A stretch of DNA of 64,000 nucleotides from Methanomassiliicoccaceae archaeon DOK. Its GTDB lineage: Archaea > Thermoplasmatota > Thermoplasmata > Methanomassiliicoccales > Methanomethylophilaceae. The stretch spans positions 1,426,001 to 1,490,000 of the forward strand of contig CP047880.1 in assembly GCA_009911715.1 (NCBI GenBank). Reading direction: 5' to 3'. The position numbers and the translations under genes are program-made. Numbering within the stretch: the first letter of the stretch is position 1; each line of letters starts with the position of its first letter. The notes under the pieces were generated by a model. That model was not told where the DNA came from, did no database searches, and saw only the letters and a list, made by a program, of their open reading frames with translations. Below, one piece after another: positions 42,569 to 51,999 of the stretch.

Positions 42569-42661
42569 TGCGGTTAACTTCGGAAAACCCCTTCCCACGT
42601 TTCAGTTTTCAGGCTTAATCGAAGAAAAAAACGCCATTACGCTTTTTCTGGTAAGTCCGTC
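42551..42661 (+). repeat. Right flanking direct repeat (about 110 bp)
   Basis: Second copy of the 40399-40510 repeat in direct orientation, again with two copies of the AT-rich 18-mer 63 bp apart (42551 and 42614). The first one supplies the end and TAA stop of the Toprim gene. To its right lies the 3' end of the intact gene 42671-43444, whose remnant lies left of the other repeat. Confidence 0.85.
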
Positions 42662-42670
42662 GGAACATCC

Positions 42671-43444
42671 TCATCGTGGCTCGTTCCAGGGATCCTCCCC
42701 GCCATCGGAGTCCCTCGGGACCCTCACAGTCCTGGACCCGGGCCTCAGCCTGGACAGCGCGGACGCCAGTTCGCCCCTCCTCCCGGCGGCGGCCTCCGGT
42801 CTTCCCGCGAAGCGGCGCGACGACGACAGCCATCCGGCAGTGTCCAACGTCCTCCGCATGTTCCCCTCCCTGAACCTCCTGAGTGCCAGCAGGTCCGTGG
42901 GGAACAGCAGCGTGAACCCGTCGCCGACCACGGCCGGGCCGTTGGGCAGGTGCACAGCCTCGCCGGAGGCCTCCAGGGACACCTTCCCGTCCCTCGTGAC
43001 GTATGTGACCGTGCAGGGGAACCTGGGGACGACGCCGTCCGTAGGCTCGTCCAGGTCGATCTCCAGCTCGTCGGTGACGACGAACGACACCCCGCCCTCC
43101 AGCACCGAGATGTCGCGGTAGAACGTCAGCGCGGCGAACCTGCCGTACTCGGCGGGATCGAACGGGGCGTGGGTCCTCCTGCCCCCGAAGGCACCGAACA
43201 CCGCCTCGGCAGACGGCCCCGAGAGCGTCCCGTCGTCGAGCGACGTCACCTCGGCGGTCAGCGAGAAGCCGTCGTCGAGGTACAGGATCGTCCTGCCGTC
43301 GGCCAGGCGCCCGACCCTGAAGCCGCTACCCAGGTCCATCCTGCGGACCGGGTGGCCCGGGGCTCTGCCCTGGCACTCCTCCCATTCCGACACGTCCCCG
43401 TCCATCCCTGCGGCCAGCGCCCCGGGTATCCTCGAAACCTTCAC
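42671..43444 (-). CDS. Unknown 257-residue protein, translationally coupled to the upstream gene
   Basis: Not recognised. It is a beta-rich, acidic protein (repeated strands such as GFRVGRLADGRTILYLDDGFSL and GVSFVVTDELEIDLDE) with a basic, Arg-rich C-terminal 70 residues. The GTG start overlaps the stop of the upstream gene by four bases, so the two proteins are made together. A deleted copy of the gene lies at 40252-40345, on the far side of the ATPase/Toprim cassette. Host-like high GC. Function unknown. Confidence 0.65.
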   Translation of the reverse strand: MKVSRIPGALAAGMDGDVSEWEECQGRAPGHPVRRMDLGSGFRVGRLADGRTILYLDDGFSLTAEVTSLDDGTLSGPSAEAVFGAFGGRRTHAPFDPAEYGRFAALTFYRDISVLEGGVSFVVTDELEIDLDEPTDGVVPRFPCTVTYVTRDGKVSLEASGEAVHLPNGPAVVGDGFTLLFPTDLLALRRFREGNMRRTLDTAGWLSSSRRFAGRPEAAAGRRGELASALSRLRPGSRTVRVPRDSDGGEDPWNEPR

Positions 43445-44691
43445 GCCCTCAGCCTCCCGACGTCCTCCCGGACCGCGTCCACGCAGATCAGGAAGACCTC
43501 CCTCAGATGGGACTCATCCAGGTCCTCGTACTCGGCGGCTATGACCGCCGGCTCCTCCCCGAGCTCCAGCTCCAGCCCCGTCGGCTTGAAGATGAACGCC
43601 GCCGGGGCGTCTGGCAGGGCACCCTCCGTCGAAGGCGGCAGTATCGCGAACGTCCCGTCCTCGTACCCGCCCGAGCGGTTCCTCATCTCCCTGATGTCCG
43701 TGACGAAGTCCTGGCGGGTGCGCGTCACCCTCAGCAGCAGCACCCACTCCGGCACGGCGCACAAGTCCAGCGATGGCACGGGCGTCCTGATGCTCCTCCC
43801 CGGCAGATGGGCCTCGCCGGACCTGGACAGCATCCTGGTCTCCGGGACCATGTCCTCCAGTGACGCGGCGTAGTACTCCAGGTACGGGAGGACCTCAGCC
43901 CTCCTCTCCTCCGGGTCGGCGGGCATCGATGCCGCTCTCAGGAGGTGGTCCAGGGCGGCCGCGTCGTCCTCCTCTGTGAAGCGGGAGCAGAACGCCTCCC
44001 TTGCGAGCGCGAGCCGCGCCCTCCAGTCGTCCTCCGCCGCCTCCTCGAGCATGGGGGCCGCCTCCTCCGCGATCCTCGCGCCGTCCTCCGGGTCCTCGGC
44101 GGAATGGGCGTCTTCCAGCAGGCACTCGGCGAGGATCCTGCGGGATGCCCCGCACCCGTCCTCCGCGGAACGGCGCGCCCATTCGGCGCACCTCGGGTCG
44201 CGGGCCCTGAACAGCGCCTCGGCGAGCATCGCCCTGACCTCGGATAAGTCCGACGCCCTGTCCTCGGCCTCGGAGATGAAGCCGTCGTCGACGGCGTACG
44301 CCCACAGCCCGTCGGCGCACCTCCTGCGCTCCGGGAGGGCGGCCTCCATGAACAGCCTCCACGCCCGCCCCGAGGCCTCCTCCGGCGTAGACGATAGCGG
44401 ATGGCCGAGGATCAGCTTCCATGTTGCCCTGGTGTCCCCGAGCCTGTGGGCGCGGAGGTACATGTTGGCCGCCTCCATGGTGTCCGGCTCCCTCCCGTAC
44501 AGCCCGAACTCGGAGACCTCGCCCGCACGGAACGCCGCATAGGGGTTCTTCCAGGACCTGTCGTACAGACGGTCGACCGTTCTGGCCCTCTCGAAGCGGT
44601 CGCGCGCGCTCTCGATCCTGGCCTCCGCCCGCTCGTATCTCTCCCTCATATGCTCCGAATCATCCGGGGTCATGCGGCTGACGCACTGCAT
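43441..44691 (-). CDS. Helical-repeat (Sel1/TPR-like) protein of unknown function
   Basis: 416 residues. The first two thirds are helical with repeats of about 35 residues rich in Ala and acidic residues (AANMYLRAHRLGDTRATWKLI, MLAEALFRARDPRCAEWAR), similar to Sel1 or TPR repeats. The last third is beta-rich (VLLLRVTRTRQDFVTDI). It is the first gene of a two-gene unit with 42671-43444. The position in a defence-rich island suggests an accessory system, but there is no direct evidence. Start at 44691; Met codons at 44673 and 44649 are alternatives. Confidence 0.65.
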   Translation of the reverse strand: MQCVSRMTPDDSEHMRERYERAEARIESARDRFERARTVDRLYDRSWKNPYAAFRAGEVSEFGLYGREPDTMEAANMYLRAHRLGDTRATWKLILGHPLSSTPEEASGRAWRLFMEAALPERRRCADGLWAYAVDDGFISEAEDRASDLSEVRAMLAEALFRARDPRCAEWARRSAEDGCGASRRILAECLLEDAHSAEDPEDGARIAEEAAPMLEEAAEDDWRARLALAREAFCSRFTEEDDAAALDHLLRAASMPADPEERRAEVLPYLEYYAASLEDMVPETRMLSRSGEAHLPGRSIRTPVPSLDLCAVPEWVLLLRVTRTRQDFVTDIREMRNRSGGYEDGTFAILPPSTEGALPDAPAAFIFKPTGLELELGEEPAVIAAEYEDLDESHLREVFLICVDAVREDVGRLRA

Positions 44692-44898
44692 CGTAATCGT
44701 GGTTCGGACCCCGTGGAACCGATATATACTTTCATATCTGAGATTAATAACGAATACGTATTCTATATATTCACGCCGTCACGTGCGTGCACGGTGCTCC
44801 CTTGAAATACCGCCCCTGCGAGAGCAGTCCGCGATGACATGAAACCCGACTCTGCGACATGCTCCTCGGAGTACGCACCAGGTCAGGTTTATCATCGG

Positions 44899-46562
44899 AT
44901 GAGTGATACTATGGACATGGAGGAGCTTAAGAAGATCAGCACAAGCGGACTGTCGTTCATGAGGCTGAGAGCCGAGAACAGATTCTACGTCGACAAGTCC
45001 ATGCTGATCGCGGACGTCATCGAAACGGACCCCAGCGGCGTGTTTCTGTACACCCGCCCCCGCAGGTTCGGGAAGTCCACGAACATATCGATGATCGACG
45101 CCTTCTTCAACTTGGGCTACAGGGGCAACGACTGGTTCGAAGGACTGGAGATATCGGAACATCGTGAATTCGACATCTACAGGAACGCGTACCCTGTGAT
45201 CTGCATCGATCTGAAGGATGCGGTCGCGAACGGTTTCGATTCGTTCACAGGCATGCTTAGGAACATCATGAGGAACACGTTCACGGTCTTCCGCTACCTT
45301 CTGGAATCGGACTCCGTCTACGCGGATGAGAAGGAGGAGATCCAGTCTGTCCTGGACAGGAACATCACGGACCTCAACATGATATTCTGCATCAAGGACC
45401 TCTGCACAATGCTCGAGAGGCACCACGGCAGGAAGGCCATCGTCCTTATAGACGAGTACGACCGCGCCATCACCGACACGATCGACTCCAACGATCAGAA
45501 GAGCATGATCGACTATCTGAGCTCGTTCATGTCGGCCACCCTGAAGAGCAACCCCAGCCTCCAGATGGCGTACGTCACGGGCGTGATGCAGCTGGCGAAG
45601 ACGGGGATGTTCTCCGGGGTGAACAACCTCAGGGTGAACAACATCCTCTCCAGGATGTCGGACGAGAGGTTCGGCTTCACCGATGAGGAGGTGAGATCCA
45701 CCCTGGAATACTACGGCCACCCGGAGAAGATCGACGAGGTACGTGAATGGTACGACGGCTACCGCTTCGGGAATGCCGAGGTGTACAACCCGTTCAGTCT
45801 GATGAACTATGTGTCCTCCGGTTTCGTGACGGAGGGCTACTGGGCAAGCTCGGGCAACGACAGACCGTTCAGATGGATGATGGAACGGACGGGCAGCGGA
45901 TCCGTGGACGCCCTCGCATCCATCATCAGCGGGGCCCCGCAGAATCCGACATACACATGGACATCACCTACGACGACATGCGCAGATCCACGGACTCCGA
46001 CCTGCATTCCCTGATGGTGATGACCGGGTACCTGAAGGCCGTCCCGTCCGCCGACGGGAGGTTCGCCGTATCCGTACCGAACAAGGAGGTCAGGAACATG
46101 CTGGACAGGGTCATCAAGAGCACGGTCCCCGTCGACGACGCCCTGTTCAGGGACTTCGCGGTGGCGGTCCGCGACGGGGACTCGGCAGGGATGGAGCGCA
46201 TGCTCGGGAGACTCCTGGACGGGAGCAGCTACTTCGACCTGAAGGACGAATCCGACTACAAGCTGGCGGTGTACCTCTGCCTTCACGGGATCATCTGGAA
46301 TTACGACGTGGAGAGCGAGGAACCCGAGGGGAACGGACGCGTGGACATCATCATGAAGCCGAAGGATCCTTCCCTGGAACCCATAATCATGGAGCTGAAG
46401 ATGTCAGGTTCGGAGTCGTCGCTCAAGTCCGACGCCGAGGATGGCATCAGACAGATCCATGAGAGAAGGTATTACAACGGGATGAGCGGAGGCGTCATGC
46501 TGTACGGCATGGCGTTCCGGGGCGTTGTCCCGAAGGTCATCTCCGAGCACATCGTCCTGTGA
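44899..46562 (+). pseudogene. AAA-ATPase/PD-(D/E)XK (DUF1703-type) protein with one frameshift
   Basis: The first part (44899 to about 45935) encodes the AAA domain with FLYTRPRRFGKSTNISMIDAFF as P-loop and VLIDEYDRAI as Walker B. The second part (about 45933-46562) continues in the -1 frame with ITYDDM, VMTGYLKA and the nuclease end GRVDIIMKPKD followed by IIMELKM, the PD-(D/E)XK motif. The switch lies at GGGGCCCC (45931-45938), consistent with loss of one base. Joined, the protein would be about 555 residues, the normal size. It may be a pseudogene, a sequencing error or a frameshifting gene; the slip site is not of classical form. Confidence 0.8.
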
Positions 46563-46638
46563 CGTGAAATCTCTGTGAAGCGAGCGCTTTTAGAGGGAAG
46601 GTGCCGGACCCCGGATCCGCTCTTGATGGATGCTGAGA

Positions 46639-46668
46639 CCGAGAGGGCGCCGTCGGCGACCCTCTCGG
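46639..46668. terminator. Long hairpin between convergent genes
   Basis: CCGAGAGGG (46639-46647) pairs with CCCTCTCGG (46660-46668), and the loop itself contains CGCCG/CGGCG, so the stem runs almost to a closed tip. It lies between the frameshifted ATPase gene and the convergent DUF1846 gene. Bidirectional terminator likely. Confidence 0.55.
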
Positions 46669-46699
46669 AGACACTAGGCCTGCGATGATGAATCCTGCC

Positions 46700-48184
46700 T
46701 CAGTTCCCGTGGAAGAGGCACTTGGTCTGGTGCTCCGGCTCGCTGGACACGTACATCCCGAGCTTCTTGTAGGTGCCCTCGTCCACGGACGATATCACGA
46801 CGGACGAGTGCACGTCGCATCCCCTCAGCTCGGGGATCTTGGCGACCGCCCTCTCGACCACCGGGTCGGTGTTCGCCGCGATGGACAGCGCCACCAGCAT
46901 CTCGTCGATGTGCAGGCGGGGGTTCCTGTTGCCCAGGTAGTCGACCTTGAGCCTCTGCATGGACCTGATGACGTCCGGCGATATCAGGAGGACGTCGTCG
47001 TCGATCCCAGCCAGGATCTTCAGCGCGTTCAGGATCATGGCCGAGGACGCGGTCAGTAGCGGCGAGGCCTTTCCCATGACGATGGTCCCGTCCGCGAGCT
47101 CCGCTGCGACGACGGGCCTCTCCGTGCTCTTCGCCATTGCCCTGGACGCGGTGACAGTCCTCCTGTACTCGATGGAGAGCCCCGCCTTCTTGAGTATGAG
47201 CTCGGACCTGAAGACCATCTCGTCGTCGGCCCTGCCCTCCCTGCGGTCCCTGAGGGCCGCGAAGTAGCGCCTTATGATCTCGTTGTTGGCCGCGCGCCTG
47301 ACCGCCTGGTCGTCGACGATGCAGTTGCCTGCCATGTTGACCCCCATGTCCGTGGGGGACCTGTAGGGCGACTTCCCTGCGATCTCCGTCAGGATGGCGT
47401 TCAGGACCGGGAAGATCTCGATGTCCCTGTTGTAGTTGACCGTGGTCTTGCCGTACGCGTCCAGGTGGAACGGGTCGATCATGTTCGCGTCGCTGAGGTC
47501 CGCGGTGGCGGCCTCGTAGGCGATGTTGACGGGATGGTTCAGCGGGAGGTTCCATATGGGGAACGTCTCGAACTTGGCGTACCCCGCCTTCCTGCCCAGG
47601 CTGTGCTCGTGGTAGAGCTGGGACAGGCAGACCGCCATCTTCCCGCTGCCGGGGCCCGGCGCGGTGACGACGACGAGCGGCTTGGTGGTCTCCACGAACT
47701 CGTTCCTGCCGTACCCCTGGTCGGATACGATGAGCGGGATGTTGGACGGGTACCCCGCGATGGGGTAGTGCCTGTAGACCTTCAGGCCCAGCGCCTCGGC
47801 CTTCTTCTGGAAGGCGTCCGCGGCGGACTGTCCGTTGTACTGCGTGATGACAAGGCCGCATACGCCGATCCCCCTGTCGTGGAACGAGTCGACGAGCCTC
47901 AGGACCTCCTGGTCGTAGCCGACGCCGATGTCCTTGCGGACCTTGTTCCTCACGATGTCCTCGGCGTTGATGACGACGATGGCCTCGGCCTGGCTGCCGA
48001 ACTCCATAAGCATGCGGATCTTGCTGTCCGGCATGAACCCGGGCAGGACCCTGGACGCATGGTAGTCGTCGAAGAGCTTGCCTCCGAACTCCAGGTAGAG
48101 CTTACCCCCTGAGCTCGCGATGCGTTCCCTGATGTGCTCGGACTGGGTCCTGAGGTACATGTCGTTGTCGAATCCCGTCGGCAT
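46700..48184 (-). CDS. DUF1846 family protein
   Basis: 494 residues matching the DUF1846 family over the full length (starting GFDNDMYLRTQSEHIRERI, with VVVTAPGPGSGKMAVCLSQLYHE as a P-loop-like nucleotide site, and YGKTTVNYNRDIEIFPVLNAIL). The biochemical role is not established; the P-loop-like segment suggests ATP binding. The family is best known from Firmicutes, so transfer is possible although composition is host-like. It is monocistronic with a hairpin at its 3' side. Confidence 0.88.
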   Translation of the reverse strand: MPTGFDNDMYLRTQSEHIRERIASSGGKLYLEFGGKLFDDYHASRVLPGFMPDSKIRMLMEFGSQAEAIVVINAEDIVRNKVRKDIGVGYDQEVLRLVDSFHDRGIGVCGLVITQYNGQSAADAFQKKAEALGLKVYRHYPIAGYPSNIPLIVSDQGYGRNEFVETTKPLVVVTAPGPGSGKMAVCLSQLYHEHSLGRKAGYAKFETFPIWNLPLNHPVNIAYEAATADLSDANMIDPFHLDAYGKTTVNYNRDIEIFPVLNAILTEIAGKSPYRSPTDMGVNMAGNCIVDDQAVRRAANNEIIRRYFAALRDRREGRADDEMVFRSELILKKAGLSIEYRRTVTASRAMAKSTERPVVAAELADGTIVMGKASPLLTASSAMILNALKILAGIDDDVLLISPDVIRSMQRLKVDYLGNRNPRLHIDEMLVALSIAANTDPVVERAVAKIPELRGCDVHSSVVISSVDEGTYKKLGMYVSSEPEHQTKCLFHGN

Positions 48185-48244
48185 GTGGCGTTACATGCGC
48201 TCATAATACTAAAACGTTGAATCGGGGCAGGAGGCCCCTTGGTT

Positions 48245-48670
48245 TCACGGGCGGAATGAGACCCTCAGGCCCCCGTCCGGGGGATCCGGGCGCCTGACCA
48301 GCCCGGCGGCCTCGAACGCCGACCTCGCCGCCGCCAGAACGGCGCAGACGGGGTCCGACGACGCATGCGACGAGCGGTAGCGCCTGGTCTCGTCACCCAG
48401 GCAGACGATCAGCTCCGCGTCGGAGCGGAAGAACCTCCCCTCTTCCACAGGCGGACCGGCCCTCAGGTCCATCCCGAGGCCCAGGAACCCCAGGGCCTCC
48501 CTCATCCTGGACGTGAACAGCGGGTCGCGCACGTCCAGGAGGAATGACCAGTCGTAGCCGTCCATGATGTCCCTCAGGACCGCCATCTTCGTGTCGAAGG
48601 AGTCCTCGTCGAACTCCTCCTCGGACTCCGACCCGTCGTCCCTGAGCTCGTAGCCCTCGTCGCTGGTCAT
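48245..48670 (-). CDS. Acidic protein of unknown function
   Basis: 141 residues from MTSDEGYEL, preceded by GGAG at a suitable distance. The frame is open for 38 more codons upstream, but codon use there (CGA, ATT, TTT, AGA) is unlike the gene and looks non-coding, so the shorter start is chosen. The protein has an acidic N-terminus and an alpha/beta C-terminal part without recognisable motifs. Confidence 0.6.
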   Translation of the reverse strand: MTSDEGYELRDDGSESEEEFDEDSFDTKMAVLRDIMDGYDWSFLLDVRDPLFTSRMREALGFLGLGMDLRAGPPVEEGRFFRSDAELIVCLGDETRRYRSSHASSDPVCAVLAAARSAFEAAGLVRRPDPPDGGLRVSFRP

Positions 48671-48986
48671 GCCGGCTCCGTGGTGGGATCTCCGCCGTTC
48701 TCTTCTCTCAAATCGAATTCGCTGTTTCCGTTCTTCAGACACATACCTCCTGCGAGGATGCATCCGGATCCGAACTTCCTCCATCCTATCCGGTCCGCAT
48801 GCGTGTGCCTCATCGTCCGGGTCGATATAATTACTTTAAACTGTAATCTTTGTAATCATCGATATTCATGAAATCTTCGACATCTTGGTAATGGCAAGAC
48901 GCGGGAGAACGCGGGAAAAATGATCAGATGGGAAAACTGGAGGGCGCCGCCTCCGGACGATGACGGACGAAGACAGCCTGGACTTC
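48671..48986. other. AT-rich intergenic stretch without a supported gene
   Basis: Contains a minus-strand TATA-like element (AATTATATCG, about 48825-48834) that may drive the gene at 48245-48670 with a long leader. I see no RNA fold, repeat or further gene here. Confidence 0.4.
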
Positions 48987-49154
48987 TCAGACGGCTGAGC
49001 CGACGGAGACGATGAAGATCTCGTACTCGAAGCCCTGGTCGTCCGCGGGCTCGTCGTTGTAGACCCCGATGAGCTCGTACTCGTCGCCGAGCATGCCCTC
49101 GTCTACAGAGGCCTCGAACGACCTTTCGGAATCCGTAGAGTGCTTTTGGGACAT
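48987..49154 (-). CDS. 55-residue acidic microprotein
   Basis: An ATG-to-TGA frame on the minus strand encodes MSQKHSTDSERSFEASVDEG followed by LGDEYELIGVYNDEP and a hydrophobic end FIVSVGSAV. GGGAG lies a suitable distance upstream, and a TTTAAATAC promoter element about 35 bp upstream. Codon use is host-like. No family recognised. Confidence 0.55.
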   Translation of the reverse strand: MSQKHSTDSERSFEASVDEGMLGDEYELIGVYNDEPADDQGFEYEIFIVSVGSAV

Positions 49155-49374
49155 CCCTTTCTCCCTTGCGTTCAGAGTACGGGGTGAATGTATTTAAACG
49201 GGCCTAAACACGGACAAGCTATCTGCTAAATTAATCCAGATTGTCGAACAGCCATTGAGATCCGGAGTGCGCACGACGGCATACCGCCCGGCCCGTGCGG
49301 GTCCCGGCGATCCGCCGCCTCCGGTGCCGGCTCCACGCGTGCCAATAAATAACACGCGCGCGTTGTGAGAGGAC

Positions 49375-50502
49375 ATGAAGATTTCGAAGAGGATCTCGGA
49401 CATCCCCATGTCCGGGATCAGGAAGATGTTCGACCTCGCTGGCCCGGACTCCATAAACCTGGGCCTCGGCGAGCCGGACCTCGACCCGCCTGCGGAGGCC
49501 ATCGAGGGCATGAACGCGGCGGCATCGGCGGGCCGCAACAAGTACGGCCCCACCGCCGGGATCATGGAGCTGAGGGACGCCGTCGCGGACTACTTCTCCA
49601 AGTACGGGAAGGTGGATGGGAACAACATCATGATCACGCCAAGCGGGTCGACGGCGCTCCTGGAGATCACCCAGAGCATGGTCGACCCCGGCGACGAGGT
49701 CCTCGTCCCCAGCCCCGGGTTCGTCATCTACGGCCCCCACGCGGAGCTCGCAGGGGGAAGAGCCGTCGAGTACAGGCTCACCGACGACGGGCTCTTCCAG
49801 CCCGACATCGACCACATCCAGTCGATCATCACCCCCAGGACGACCATGATCGTGGTCAACACCCCGTCCAACCCCACGGGCGGCGTCCTCACCGAGGAGT
49901 CCAAGAAGGCGCTGTGCGACATAGCCAGGGACAGGAACATCACCATCCTCGCGGACGAGGTCTACAACGAGTTCATCTACGAGGGGAGGCACACGTCCTT
50001 CATGGACAGCCTCGACTGCGCCGTCGTCGCGAACGGGTTCTCCAAGATGATGGCCGTCACCGGCTGGAGGATGGGCTTCCTCTGCGCCGAGCACGAGCTG
50101 ATGGACACCCTGATCAAGATGCAGTACCACGTCTGTGCCAGCCCGGCGATGCCCCCGATGTACGGGATACTCGCCGCCCTGCCGCACATCGGGCCGTACC
50201 TGGACAACGCCAGGAAGGTCTACAGGGCCCGCAGGGACCTGATCACCGACCTCATCAACGACATCCCCGGGATGCACCTGGAGGCTCCCCGCGGGGCCTT
50301 CTACGCGTTCCCCGGCTACGACCGGGACATCAGATCGGCGGACCTGGCCAACGACCTCGCCAGGGCGGGGCTCATATGCACGCCCGGATCCGCGTTCGGG
50401 TCCTACGGCGAGGGGCACCTGAGGTTCTCCTACGCGGCGGACGAGTCGAAGATAGAGGCGGGAATGGCTATATTGAAAAAGGTCATCACCGAGGGGAGAT
50501 AA
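49375..50502 (+). CDS. PLP-dependent class I/II aminotransferase
   Basis: 375 residues of fold type I: LGLGEPDLDPP near the N-terminus, NTPSNPTGG, ADEVYNEFIY, and the PLP lysine motif GFSKMMAVTGWRMGF, with RFSYA near the end (substrate carboxylate Arg). It is closest in outline to archaeal aspartate aminotransferases, but substrate preference is not assured. ATAAATAAC about 30 bp upstream and no ribosome binding site suggest a very short leader. It is followed after 2 bp by an unknown gene and then mevalonate kinase. Confidence 0.9.
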   Translation: MKISKRISDIPMSGIRKMFDLAGPDSINLGLGEPDLDPPAEAIEGMNAAASAGRNKYGPTAGIMELRDAVADYFSKYGKVDGNNIMITPSGSTALLEITQSMVDPGDEVLVPSPGFVIYGPHAELAGGRAVEYRLTDDGLFQPDIDHIQSIITPRTTMIVVNTPSNPTGGVLTEESKKALCDIARDRNITILADEVYNEFIYEGRHTSFMDSLDCAVVANGFSKMMAVTGWRMGFLCAEHELMDTLIKMQYHVCASPAMPPMYGILAALPHIGPYLDNARKVYRARRDLITDLINDIPGMHLEAPRGAFYAFPGYDRDIRSADLANDLARAGLICTPGSAFGSYGEGHLRFSYAADESKIEAGMAILKKVITEGR

Positions 50503-50504
50503 GC

Positions 50505-51026
50505 ATGGCCGACGAATACGACCCCAACGCAGCCCTCTTCGGAGGGGATGAGCAGGAGATGAGCGAGGAGGAGGCCCATCTCAACCAGCTGTTCGGCAAG
50601 AACCCCAACAGGACGTCCGCCATCTTCGACCTGTTCAGCGTCGAGATGATGGAGAGCATCGACGAGGACGCCGACCTCCCGGAGGAGGCCAAGAGGCAGC
50701 TCGTCTTCAAGATGACCGCCAACAGCGTCCTGGACATGGTGATGGAGTGCCTCGCCCCAGACACCGCCGAGGAGGTGGCCGCCTGCCTCGACGGCTACAT
50801 CGGCATGAGCCTCACCAACAAGAAGCACCAGGTGGACATGATGGGCGAGCTCCGCAAGGCCGTGATGAACGTGAAGCAGAACGAAGGGGAGAGCGACGAG
50901 GACTTCGAGCGCCGCCTCTCCGACCTCGAGGACGCGTGGTGGAACATCCCTCAGCCGCTGCTCAACGGCAGGACGCCCGACGACGCCATCCGCGAGGAGA
51001 TGAGAAGGTACGGTCTGGACGAATGA
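50505..51026 (+). CDS. Acidic helical protein in the mevalonate kinase operon
   Basis: 173 residues, acidic and mostly helical, rich in Met, with no motif I recognise. It starts 2 bp after the aminotransferase stop, and its own stop overlaps the mevalonate kinase start (ATGA). So it is translated in step with both, yet neither substrate class suggests a role. Confidence 0.75.
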   Translation: MADEYDPNAALFGGDEQEMSEEEAHLNQLFGKNPNRTSAIFDLFSVEMMESIDEDADLPEEAKRQLVFKMTANSVLDMVMECLAPDTAEEVAACLDGYIGMSLTNKKHQVDMMGELRKAVMNVKQNEGESDEDFERRLSDLEDAWWNIPQPLLNGRTPDDAIREEMRRYGLDE

Positions 51027-51964
51027 GCGGCACCGAATGGTACAGGGCATCCGCGCCGGGGAAGTTCGTCATCCTCGGCGAGCACGCCGTGGTCTACGGC
51101 AAGCCCGCGATAGTCCTCGCGGTGGACCTCAGGATGGAGATCGCGGTGCGCGGGTCCAGGTACAACATGATCAACGGCGAGCGCATCGACTTCCGCAGGC
51201 AGCCCCATCTAAGGTACCTCACCAGGAACGCCACTGGCGGGCTGGAGTTCGAGACCTCCAGCCAGATACCTGTGGGCTCCGGGCTGGGGTCGTCGGCGGC
51301 GCTGTCGGCGGCGCTGGCGCTGGCCCTCGGCGAGAGGGACGGCAGGCGCATGTCCGAGGCCGAGCTCGTGGAGGAGGCCTATGAGGCGGAGCTGTTCGCC
51401 CAGGGGATAGGCAGCCCGATGGACGCGTCGGCCTGCGTGCACGGCGGCGGGATCGCCGTCAACCTCCCCGAGTCGGAGGGCAGGCACCTGTGGACCGTCA
51501 CCCGCGGCGAGAGGACGTGGAGCGTCTCCGACGTGGACGTGCCCGACATGACCTTCGTCATCGGGAACACCGGCATCAGAGCCCCCACGGGACCCCTGGT
51601 GAGCAAGGTGAAGAGGTTCAGGGACAGGAGCAGCTTCGCCAACGACATCATCGACGACATAGAGCAGGCCACCCTCCAGGGCAGCCAGGCCATCGCCCGC
51701 GGCGACGTGGAGGAGCTCGGCAGGCTGATGACCGACGACCACAAGCTGCTGTCCATCCTGGGCGTGTCCAGCAGGGAGCTCAACAAGCTGGTGAACGCCT
51801 CGATGCCGTACTCCTACGGCGCGAAGCTGACCGGGGCCGGCGGAGGCGGGTGCATGGTCGCCCTCACCGACAGGCCCGAGAAGGTCTGCGAGGCCATCAG
51901 GTCCAGGGGAGGAACGCCGTACGTCGTGAAGACCGGCGTCCCCGGGGCGATGATGCTCCCGTGA
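51023..51964 (+). CDS. mvk: Mevalonate kinase
   Basis: Phosphorylates mevalonate in isoprenoid biosynthesis, which feeds archaeal lipids. 313 residues of the GHMP kinase family: APGKFVILGEHAVVYG at the start, PVGSGLGSSAALSAAL as the ATP-binding GHMP motif, GSPMDASACVHGGGI with the catalytic Asp, and KLTGAGGGGCMVAL near the C-terminus. Start overlaps the preceding stop. Lipid genes further along the window (GGR, Tes) act later in the same route but are not in this operon. Confidence 0.93.
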   Translation: MSGTEWYRASAPGKFVILGEHAVVYGKPAIVLAVDLRMEIAVRGSRYNMINGERIDFRRQPHLRYLTRNATGGLEFETSSQIPVGSGLGSSAALSAALALALGERDGRRMSEAELVEEAYEAELFAQGIGSPMDASACVHGGGIAVNLPESEGRHLWTVTRGERTWSVSDVDVPDMTFVIGNTGIRAPTGPLVSKVKRFRDRSSFANDIIDDIEQATLQGSQAIARGDVEELGRLMTDDHKLLSILGVSSRELNKLVNASMPYSYGAKLTGAGGGGCMVALTDRPEKVCEAIRSRGGTPYVVKTGVPGAMMLP

Positions 51965-51999
51965 AACCCTTTCCACATCACACTTCTCAAGGTGGTTCC

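Noticed and set aside
40399-42661. CRISPR array suggested by four copies of an AT-rich motif
   Set aside because: The copies form two pairs 2 kb apart with the material between each pair also repeated, so there are no variable spacers. No cas genes are present.
40399-42661. Insertion sequence or transposon
   Set aside because: The flanking repeats are direct, about 110 bp long, and the enclosed genes are an ATPase and a Toprim protein; no transposase or terminal inverted repeats are seen.
45925-45960. Programmed -1 frameshift in the AAA/PD-(D/E)XK gene
   Set aside because: The site does not have the classical X XXY YYZ arrangement in the reading frame and no downstream structure stands out; a simple one-base loss explains it better.
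48671-48784. 38-codon upstream extension of the gene at 48245-48670
   Set aside because: Codon use is unlike the gene and local GC is low; a ribosome binding site lies before the shorter start.
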